This document shows, piece after piece, positions 31,739 through 38,098 of a DNA stretch of 38,098 bases. Under the pieces are notes generated by a model, which saw only the letters and a list, made by a program, of their open reading frames with translations, ran no database searches and had not been told where the DNA came from. Position 1 is the first letter of the stretch. Each line of letters opens with the position of its first letter. Location of the stretch: contig JBDRED010000040.1 of NCBI GenBank assembly GCA_043820025.1, positions 1-38,098 on the forward strand, in the 5' to 3' direction. A program made the position numbers and the translations under genes. The DNA is from JBDRED01 sp043820025 [NCBI: Elusimicrobiota bacterium]. GTDB lineage: Bacteria > RUG730 > JBDRED01.

Positions 31739-33370
31739 CTAAAACATCAACATGAAAATCACTTTAAAGACATATTCGTTATAATCATTTAACGAAATAT
31801 TTCTATCCGCATACTCCATAGCGCTGTAATCAATCCCTATTCGTCCCTGCTCCTCTTCCATGAACATGTATGATATACCTAAATTAAAAAGCGTTCTATC
31901 AAAGCTCACATTGCTTATGGCTAATGTATTATTATTTATGCTGTATCCCATAAATATATTCCACACAGAAAATAACGCGGCGTTCATATCCATGTTAATT
32001 GTAGCGCTTTTATCTTTATTCGTCGTAGCTATTTCCTTTTCTGCGCTTCGTTGAAAACCAATGCCGGGAGACAATGTAAAATCATTTAATATAAAATCTT
32101 TTGTTAATCTGAAATCATAATATAAGTTTTCAAAATCATTATTCAGACTCGCTTCGTCTCTATCAATTGAAAAGTCGCTGTTAAAATATAATTTATAGCT
32201 TTTATAATCAATTAACGAACTGAGCGCAAGCGCGTCACGAACGCTATAAACTGTTTTCGGAGCGTCGTTTGTGGATATTCTTCTTTGGCTATATTCAATA
32301 TCCATCTCTGAAAAATCCGTAATAGGCATAGATAATACAATCTTATTAATTGATGTTTGTTTCGTTAATTCGTTAGCATTATCAACATTATCATGATAAG
32401 TCTCAAATCCATAAGATAGATATGTATTATCCAAGATATTCCTGCCAAAATTAATCTTTACGCGTTCTCTATCAGAATACGCCCAGCCGGATAATGAAGA
32501 AAATGAGCTGGTGGTTATTTCATACTCTAAAGACGAATTCAATATTTCATTTCTATACATTGCCTGAGTCCTGAATGCCGATCCCTTAGTCTCGTCATGA
32601 ATATATTTATCCACCGCATTATCAAACTGTGAATATTTGGAAAAAGCGGCTTCAGATTCAACAAACAATCCTCTTAACGGATACGCGGTTATACTTGCGC
32701 TGAAAACCCTGTCCTTTTCTCTGAAAGGTATTCCTGTATCAACAGTAACGCTGAATTCATCATCCATTGTTGAGACATACTGCATGCTTATGACTGTATT
32801 TTTTCCAAGATCTTTCTTAACAGCTGTTCCTGTCACATAGCGCGTATACCTTACATTATCCTCTCCCCTCCACTTCCGGCCATACAGTGGAATAAATTGA
32901 AATCCGCTATAGTCTATATTCGCTCTTACAGCATCTAATCTTTGGCTCAAGCTATATTTGGAAAAGAGCGTATATAAATTGCCGATATCAATTCTCGCGT
33001 TTTCCTTCTTAAAATACATCTGATAATCCTGCAAAGTAAATTCATTTTCATTAACAGTTTTATCATCAGTAATTCTAAGATTCATTAATACGCCATAATC
33101 AGTGTATAGGTCAAGTTTATCACTAATTTCTAAATATACGTCATGCGTATTAAAAATTCCGTTATCCAAATATGATTGATAAGTAGCGCCTGTGATAAGA
33201 TTTCTATAAATTTCGTAGTTGTATTCAAATCTGGCAGTTCCACAATCGGATTCGATTACCTTAGCTGAGGAAAATGACACAAACAAAAGTAAAAACAAGC
33301 CGCAAATAATATAATCACGGCAGATTTTAAAAACATTTATTACATTATTAAATATGTCTTTGGAGAACAT
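31739..33370 (-). CDS. Outer-membrane beta-barrel-type protein
   Basis: The protein has 543 residues, with a long signal sequence (hydrophobic core IICGLFLLLFVSFSS, cleavage before KVIES). The mature part is almost entirely alternating polar and hydrophobic strands with Tyr/Phe girdles (for example LYTDYGVLMNLRI, YKLYFNSDFSI, FTLSPGIGFQRS) and ends YVFKVIFMLMF. The C-terminal Phe and aromatic last strand are what the outer-membrane assembly machinery recognises. No enzymatic motif is seen. The ATG at 33370 has GGGGAG upstream and a good promoter (33393-33420). Its stop overlaps the Shine-Dalgarno of the secreted-protein gene. A surface conduit or anchor for that protein is a plausible but unproven role. 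Confidence 0.8.
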   Translation of the reverse strand: MFSKDIFNNVINVFKICRDYIICGLFLLLFVSFSSAKVIESDCGTARFEYNYEIYRNLITGATYQSYLDNGIFNTHDVYLEISDKLDLYTDYGVLMNLRITDDKTVNENEFTLQDYQMYFKKENARIDIGNLYTLFSKYSLSQRLDAVRANIDYSGFQFIPLYGRKWRGEDNVRYTRYVTGTAVKKDLGKNTVISMQYVSTMDDEFSVTVDTGIPFREKDRVFSASITAYPLRGLFVESEAAFSKYSQFDNAVDKYIHDETKGSAFRTQAMYRNEILNSSLEYEITTSSFSSLSGWAYSDRERVKINFGRNILDNTYLSYGFETYHDNVDNANELTKQTSINKIVLSMPITDFSEMDIEYSQRRISTNDAPKTVYSVRDALALSSLIDYKSYKLYFNSDFSIDRDEASLNNDFENLYYDFRLTKDFILNDFTLSPGIGFQRSAEKEIATTNKDKSATINMDMNAALFSVWNIFMGYSINNNTLAISNVSFDRTLFNLGISYMFMEEEQGRIGIDYSAMEYADRNISLNDYNEYVFKVIFMLMF

Positions 33371-33392
33371 TCACTCCCCTTTAATCAGGCAA

Positions 33393-33420
33393 ATTATACT
33401 CTAACTTTATTATAATACAA
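33393..33420 (-). promoter_or_regulatory. Promoter of the beta-barrel/secreted-protein pair
   Basis: On the minus strand, TTGTAT (33415-33420) and a perfect TATAAT (33393-33398) are 16 bases apart. Transcription would start about 16 bases before the ATG, leaving room for the GGGGAG ribosome site. Confidence 0.6.
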
Positions 33421-33501
33421 CATAATAATTATAGATTGCAAGCGTTAACTCTCTCAAACATTCTCTCTTTTCCATATTTTCCATACTTTACATATTTACC
33501 C

Positions 33502-33536
33502 TAGACTTTTACCTTTCTCTTTGTTATCTTTTAAAC
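33502..33536 (+). promoter_or_regulatory. Candidate leaderless promoter of the TPR-SpoIID gene
   Basis: TAGACT (33502-33507) and TATCTT (33525-33530) are 17 bases apart, and only six bases (TTAAAC) separate the -10 box from the ATG at 33537. No Shine-Dalgarno is present. Each box matches consensus at four of six positions. Confidence 0.4.
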
Positions 33537-35576
33537 ATGAAAAAGATCCTCACAATCTCAATATTTTTTATATTTTATGCTTTAGGCCTATGCGGCCAAA
33601 TAGACGAAGCTGATAACGCCTGGCTGTCCGGAAACTTTGAATCAGCAGAAATTAAATACACTGATCTTATTAATCAAACCCCGTCAGATATTGCGCCATT
33701 TCTAAATCTAGCCCATATTTACAGAGCAAAATGCGAATATCAGAACGCAATAAATATTTACAAAAAAGCGCTTACGCTAAGCTCTAATAATAATGACTCG
33801 CTAGCTTATATATATACTGCCCTGGGCGAATCGTATTATTACAATAACGGCCTAAAAAAAGCAAAGAAATTTTTTAACGACGCATTAGAAATCGCGCCGG
33901 CAAATTTCCATGCTAATTTTGGACTGGCGCGTACGCTCTATGAACAAAATAAATTAAAACAAGCGGAGACTATATTCAACAATCTAACAGAACAAAACAA
34001 AAATTTTAGCGGCCTATATTATTACCTGGCTAAAATATACGAAAAGTATCATAACCTTGAAAAAGCGGCTGAATACTATTCTAAGTGCGTAACAAAAGAC
34101 AATCACTTTGTAGAGGCAAATCTACCTCTTGGACAAAACTATTTGGAACGAAAACTATACGAATCCGCTTATAAGCAATTTTATAAATTAGCAAATATAG
34201 ACAAGGACAATACCTTTGTTATTGCAGAAATAGAGAAGGTCAAACCATATTTAACGAGAAGCGATGAAGAAATAATTCCAAAAAGAAACCAAAAAGATTT
34301 TTTAAAATTTAAAACCTCTCCGCAAAAAGACATCCCTCTTGTTCGTATTGGACTTAACAGCGATAACAGAGGCGACCTAATACCTGTATCTGAAATTACA
34401 ATTAAATCAAACTTGGATTTTAATTTAATTCAAAATAACAACATTTTGCTGAGCGGCAAAGCCGGCCGGCATTACTCAATAATCTATAAAGAAGGCACAA
34501 TACTTATTAAAGACAAACTTTCTAACAAAACATTATTAGATTTAAAAAATGCTTTTACTCTTAAACCAAAAAAACTTGCTTACAATTCATTCATAATTGA
34601 AAACATTGAATTTGCAAGAGGCTATCCTTGGGCAGGAAAGGAAGACAGACAATACAGAGGACAACTCGAGGTCAATCCGGATAAGGATGGACTGATATTA
34701 ATAAACCAGGTCAATATTGAAGAATACCTTTACAGCGTTCTTCCGTCGGAAATGCCTTCAAACTGGCCTGCAGAAGCGCTAAAAGCGCAAGCAATCATTG
34801 CGCGAAGCTATCTATTACATAGAAAGAAATATTTTTTAGGGCATAAGAAAAACGGATATGATCTTTGCGATGGCCAGCATTGTCAGGTGTATAGCGGTAT
34901 ATACTCTGAAAACACAAACTCTAATAAGGCGGTTGATGATACAAGAAAAAAGGCGCTCAGGTATAATAACACAGTAGTAAACGCTCTGTTTCATTCAAAC
35001 TGCGGCGGACATACTCAATCCAGCAATGAATTGGAAGGATGGGGCAATGTGTCTTATCTCACAGGCGTTTTTGACGGTAAGGAAGGCGCTCTTGCTCCAT
35101 ATTCCCCTCTTACTTTTGAAGTATGGCTTAAAAATTATCCAAAAATTTATTGCGCCTATCCGGAAGGCTCCAATAACCCTTCTGTCAGATGGTTTAGAAT
35201 AGTTCCGGCTGATATTATTCAGGAAAAGGTAGATAGGATAAAACAAATTGGCAGTATAGAGAAGATCTTTGCGTCAAAACGAAGTGATTCCGGACATGTA
35301 AATGAACTGATTATTTATGGTAAAAAAGATACGCTAAAAATAACTCTCGAATACCGGATCCGGCGGATATTAGGCCTTGGCCCTCTTAGAAGCACACTTT
35401 TTTGGATTGAAACAAAATTAAAATCCGGGAAACCTTATGAATTTGTAATTTATGGCGGCGGATGGGGGCATGGCGTGGGTATGTGCCAGACCGGAGCCGC
35501 AGGCATGGCAAAAGAAGGAAAAACCTGCGAAGAAATCCTTAAACATTATTACAAAGGCGCAAAAATCACAGAATAA
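33537..35576 (+). CDS. Secreted TPR protein with SpoIID/LytB domain
   Basis: The protein has 679 residues, with a signal peptide (MKKILTISIFFIFYALGLCG). Residues about 22-245 are five or six tetratricopeptide repeats (for example NAINIYKKAL, ALGESYYYNNGLKKAKKFF, LEKAAEYYSKCV). Residues about 290-675 are a SpoIID/LytB domain. That family includes SpoIID, a lytic transglycosylase that cuts denuded peptidoglycan glycan strands. Key residues are present: catalytic-type Glu405 in LPSEMP, the QAIIARSYLLHR helix, HSNCGGHT (486-493), and the C-terminal GHGVGMCQTGA (His645). A cell-wall cleavage or binding role in the periplasm is likely, with the TPRs recruiting partners. It is divergent from the beta-barrel gene and convergent with pcm. 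Confidence 0.93.
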   Translation: MKKILTISIFFIFYALGLCGQIDEADNAWLSGNFESAEIKYTDLINQTPSDIAPFLNLAHIYRAKCEYQNAINIYKKALTLSSNNNDSLAYIYTALGESYYYNNGLKKAKKFFNDALEIAPANFHANFGLARTLYEQNKLKQAETIFNNLTEQNKNFSGLYYYLAKIYEKYHNLEKAAEYYSKCVTKDNHFVEANLPLGQNYLERKLYESAYKQFYKLANIDKDNTFVIAEIEKVKPYLTRSDEEIIPKRNQKDFLKFKTSPQKDIPLVRIGLNSDNRGDLIPVSEITIKSNLDFNLIQNNNILLSGKAGRHYSIIYKEGTILIKDKLSNKTLLDLKNAFTLKPKKLAYNSFIIENIEFARGYPWAGKEDRQYRGQLEVNPDKDGLILINQVNIEEYLYSVLPSEMPSNWPAEALKAQAIIARSYLLHRKKYFLGHKKNGYDLCDGQHCQVYSGIYSENTNSNKAVDDTRKKALRYNNTVVNALFHSNCGGHTQSSNELEGWGNVSYLTGVFDGKEGALAPYSPLTFEVWLKNYPKIYCAYPEGSNNPSVRWFRIVPADIIQEKVDRIKQIGSIEKIFASKRSDSGHVNELIIYGKKDTLKITLEYRIRRILGLGPLRSTLFWIETKLKSGKPYEFVIYGGGWGHGVGMCQTGAAGMAKEGKTCEEILKHYYKGAKITE

Positions 35577-35581
35577 CGAAA

Positions 35582-35602
35582 TAAGTTCTAAGTTTTAAGT
35601 TA
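35582..35602. repeat. Heptanucleotide tandem repeat (TAAGTTN type)
   Basis: Three seven-base units in a row: TAAGTTC, TAAGTTT, TAAGTTA. It lies in the short spacer between the convergent SpoIID and pcm genes. Confidence 0.5.
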
Positions 35603-35634
35603 CATTTATTTTGTCTAAGTCTACATCGGAAGAT

Positions 35635-36348
35635 TTACTCTTTTGATTTTTCTTCTCTTGTTAGCGGCACAAACCTAACCTTTGATATAATTTTCTTTAT
35701 AATCTTTCCATCTTCTGTTTTCTTGAGCACCTCGAGATCCTGAGCGCCAAACACATCATCAACCGGAATACACATAACACCGCCAACTTTTAACTGTTCA
35801 ATAAGCGGAGACGGAATATTATCTGCGGCGCATGTTACTATTATTCCATCATACGGCGCGTATTCTTTCCATCCTATATACCCATCGCCATATTTTGTAT
35901 AAACATTTTTATAACCAAGTTCTTTAAGAATTTTTGCTGCCCTCTCATATAAATCTTTAATAATCTCGATCGTATAAACCTTATCTGCTATCTCTGCCAA
36001 TACAGCAGTTTGATAGCCTGACCCTGTGCCAATCTCGAGCACTCGCGATGATTTATTGAGATCTAGAGCTTCAGTCATTAAAGCGACTATATACGGCTGA
36101 GAGATAGTCTGACTGTGTCCGATTGGCAAAGGATAGTCTTCATACGCTAATTTTTGAAATTCCTCAGGCACGAATTTATGACGCTGAACCTTACGCATAG
36201 CGCCAAGCACAGCTTTATCCTTGATACCTCTTGCAATAATCTGCTTTTCTATCATAAACTCCCTCGCATCTTTATAACTCTCATAACAAAATGCCCCGGA
36301 TATTAGAATTGCAAAAAAAACAATAATAGAAATATTTTTTATAACCAC
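35635..36348 (-). CDS. pcm: Protein-L-isoaspartate O-methyltransferase with export signal
   Basis: The protein has 237 residues. The catalytic part (about 30-237) is a normal PCMT: MIEKQIIARGI, the active-site loop GHSQTISQPYIVA (77-89) and the SAM motif VLEIGTGSGYQTAVLA (103-118), followed by GDGYIGW and IIVTCAADNIP. It methylates isoaspartyl residues in damaged proteins to start repair. The first 22 residues (NISIIVFFAILISGAF) form an export signal or membrane anchor, so repair would take place in the periplasm, where SAM supply is not obvious. The start is GTG at 36348; no in-frame ATG lies upstream before a stop, and the promoter ends seven bases before it. The first internal Met (residue 32) would give a cytosolic form. 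Confidence 0.92.
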   Translation of the reverse strand: MVIKNISIIVFFAILISGAFCYESYKDAREFMIEKQIIARGIKDKAVLGAMRKVQRHKFVPEEFQKLAYEDYPLPIGHSQTISQPYIVALMTEALDLNKSSRVLEIGTGSGYQTAVLAEIADKVYTIEIIKDLYERAAKILKELGYKNVYTKYGDGYIGWKEYAPYDGIIVTCAADNIPSPLIEQLKVGGVMCIPVDDVFGAQDLEVLKKTEDGKIIKKIISKVRFVPLTREEKSKE

Positions 36349-36384
36349 ATTAATTATTTTAGCCTCATTAACGCAAAATGTAAA
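36349..36384 (-). promoter_or_regulatory. Promoter of pcm, likely leaderless
   Basis: On the minus strand, TTTACA (36379-36384; five of six to consensus) and TAAAAT (36356-36361; five of six) are 17 bases apart, and the -10 box ends seven bases before the GTG. The nearest GAGG is 14 bases away, too far to help. Confidence 0.55.
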
Positions 36385-36573
36385 ACCTATAAACTGCGAA
36401 CCTTAAGAATATATACCTTCCCGACTTCAGATCATTTGTTGTAACCGCAAAAAGCAATTACTTAATATGCTCGCCCGGCATTATAAATATAATTAAATTA
36501 AATTGAGGTACCGGGGAATTTTATTTAGTAAGCTGCAATTTTAAAAGAGCATCGCGCTTTATTGATTGTGAAA

Positions 36574-38098
36574 TTATTTTTCATCTTCTTCTGTACTGAG
36601 GAAAGTAGAGGCAAGATCTTCCTGTATTTTATCATAAGTATCGAGAATTTTTAAAAAGACATCAACAATATTTTTATCAAACTGTGTGCCTGCTCCATCT
36701 TTTAACTGTTGTTTTGCGTCTTTTAATTCAAGTTTTTTCCTATATTTTCTATCTGTAGTCATAGCGTCAAACGCGTCAGCCACAGCTAGTATTCTTGCTA
36801 ATAAAGGGATCTCTTCTCCTTTTATACCAAAAGGATATCCGTTCCCGTCAATTCTTTCATGATGGCTTTTGATAATAGGTACAATTTCTTTAAACATAGA
36901 CATAGCAGAAAGTATATGCGCGCCCTTTAATGGATGCTTTTTTATTTCATCATACTCTTCCTTGTCTAGTTTCGATTCCTTAAATAAAATATCATCCGCT
37001 GTTCCAATCTTGCCAACATCATGGAACACGCCGCTGATTTTTAATTTTTCAATATCCCCATTATTTATACCCATAGCTGCGCCAATTTTTACTGCATAAT
37101 ATGATACCCTGTCTGAGTGTCCTCTTGTATATATGTCTTTCGCATCAACTGTTAGCCTTAATGCTTCGACTGTATCAAGATATCTTTTACGCAATTCTTC
37201 ATAAGTCTGATTAAGCTCCTCATTTTTTTTATTAACCATGGAATGTAAAAATGCGTTATTTAAAGATGACGCAGCTTGATTTGCGTATATCTCGAGTATC
37301 TTCATCCCATCATCAATGTTCCTGCTCTCAACAAAAATAACGCCTATCGTATCTTTCAGCTCATTAATAAGAGGGAATATCACTCCTCCGTCAGCAGTTG
37401 TGACTATTTTATCCTCTCTTGCTTGTCCGATAAGCTCCATGAATGAAGGCTCTAACATGTTAAAAAACTTTTTTATATCAACATGATATTTTCCTAATCC
37501 TCTAAAAATACTTTTCTTTTCTTGACCGCTTTCACTTATATCATCAATCATAATAAAAGCGTTCTTGCTGTAAACAAGAGCTATAAGCTCTCTTAAAATA
37601 TCTTCCATAATACTATCAATTGGCTGAAGCTGATATATCTTTGGAACGGATTCTAAGATTTTATTCAGACCATCTCTAAACTGCTTAATAGTTTTCATCA
37701 TAGATATTGATTTTAGGCCTGACTCGACAAACACCATAAGTTGATTAAGATCATCTTGTTTTTCACAATAGCCCTGAATATCCAGCGCTCTTAAGCTTTG
37801 CAAAGGCGGAGCAATATCTTTATATCCGGTAAGTAAAAGTATATATACATCTGTGTTAAATTCTCGAATTTTTTCTACTACTGTGTTTCCATGGATTGGA
37901 GTCATTAGGTAGTCTAGTACCAATAGGTCAAACCCTTCGTCCCGAACGCGTTCAATAGCGCGTTCCGGATTTGTTTCTCCTTCAATATTGTAGCCTCTAC
38001 GCCTAAGTTCTGAGGTAACTATTCGAACAATACCGGGCTCATCGTCAACAATCAGGATTTTGTATTCAGAGAAAGGCGTTTTTTCAATTTCTTCAACA
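36574..38098 (-). CDS. Response regulator with GAF-like and HD-GYP domains (5' end outside window)
   Basis: Only the last 507 residues are in the window; the gene continues past 38098. Counting from the first visible residue, a receiver domain fills about 12-130: acidic pair D18/D19 in LIVDDE, phosphoacceptor D62 in VLDYLM and LLLTGY. A GAF-like sensor region follows (about 150-285), a short coiled coil (about 285-310), then an HD-GYP domain (about 315-485) with HDVGKIG (His359/Asp360) and HHERIDGNGYPFGIKG (GYP at 420-422). HD-GYP proteins hydrolyse cyclic di-GMP, and the key residues are intact, so activity is expected. The protein probably joins a phosphorelay to c-di-GMP control. The gene begins upstream of the window, and 225 bases separate its stop from pcm. 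Confidence 0.95.
   Translation of the reverse strand, partial: VEEIEKTPFSEYKILIVDDEPGIVRIVTSELRRRGYNIEGETNPERAIERVRDEGFDLLVLDYLMTPIHGNTVVEKIREFNTDVYILLLTGYKDIAPPLQSLRALDIQGYCEKQDDLNQLMVFVESGLKSISMMKTIKQFRDGLNKILESVPKIYQLQPIDSIMEDILRELIALVYSKNAFIMIDDISESGQEKKSIFRGLGKYHVDIKKFFNMLEPSFMELIGQAREDKIVTTADGGVIFPLINELKDTIGVIFVESRNIDDGMKILEIYANQAASSLNNAFLHSMVNKKNEELNQTYEELRKRYLDTVEALRLTVDAKDIYTRGHSDRVSYYAVKIGAAMGINNGDIEKLKISGVFHDVGKIGTADDILFKESKLDKEEYDEIKKHPLKGAHILSAMSMFKEIVPIIKSHHERIDGNGYPFGIKGEEIPLLARILAVADAFDAMTTDRKYRKKLELKDAKQQLKDGAGTQFDKNIVDVFLKILDTYDKIQEDLASTFLSTEEDEK

Overview
The window is AT-rich bacterial DNA from what looks like a Gram-negative-type organism. It carries a secreted beta-barrel protein, a non-sporulation SpoIID/LytB protein and O-antigen-type dideoxysugar genes. 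A 3119-residue exported multidomain protein, with an N-terminal domain of a kind I associate with Candidatus Omnitrophota (PVC superphylum), makes that phylum my best guess; this is inference, since no rRNA or other marker gene is present.

Layout. 1-0.15 kb: tail of a probable transposase. 0.2-1.5 kb: a small secreted protein and a CDF cation-efflux pump on the minus strand. 1.7-11.1 kb: one giant plus-strand gene with a signal peptide, a TIKI/EreA-like domain with GxxH and Glu motifs, long helical stretches, ankyrin repeats and an alpha/beta-hydrolase with a complete Ser-Asp-His triad. 11.2-28.4 kb: an almost unbroken run of 13 minus-strand genes. In transcription order these are a DUF4956 membrane protein, a calcineurin-like phosphoesterase with degraded metal motifs, a CotH-kinase/beta-helix fusion, a VTC-type polyphosphate polymerase domain protein, two tandem YfhO-type GT-C membrane proteins, a membrane-anchored LamG protein, RfbF, RfbG, an abequose/paratose-synthase-like reductase, RfbH, a polyprenyl-phosphate-type GT2, and a tiny membrane protein bracketed by hairpin repeats.

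28.4-28.9 kb is a gene-free stretch with nested inverted repeats and strong secondary structure, either a MITE-like element or a structured RNA. 28.9-33.4 kb: a minus-strand pair made of a large secreted protein with an NTF2-like region and a beta-barrel protein. 33.5-35.6 kb: a plus-strand TPR-SpoIID/LytB protein. 35.6-36.3 kb: a secreted protein-L-isoaspartate methyltransferase. 36.6 kb to the window edge: the 3' part of a response regulator with GAF-like and HD-GYP domains.

How the parts may work together (inference). RfbF/G/H and the reductase would make a CDP-3,6-dideoxyhexose in the cytoplasm. The GT2 enzyme could load a sugar onto a lipid carrier and the YfhO proteins could transfer it outside the membrane, by analogy with the CsbB/GtcA/YfhO route of Firmicutes. 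The CotH, VTC and DUF4956 proteins, which I recall as recurrent neighbours in other bacteria, add a possible phosphorylation or polyphosphate step at the same surface. At least three genes have a good promoter ending 6-7 bases before the start codon and no usable Shine-Dalgarno, which points to leaderless transcripts.
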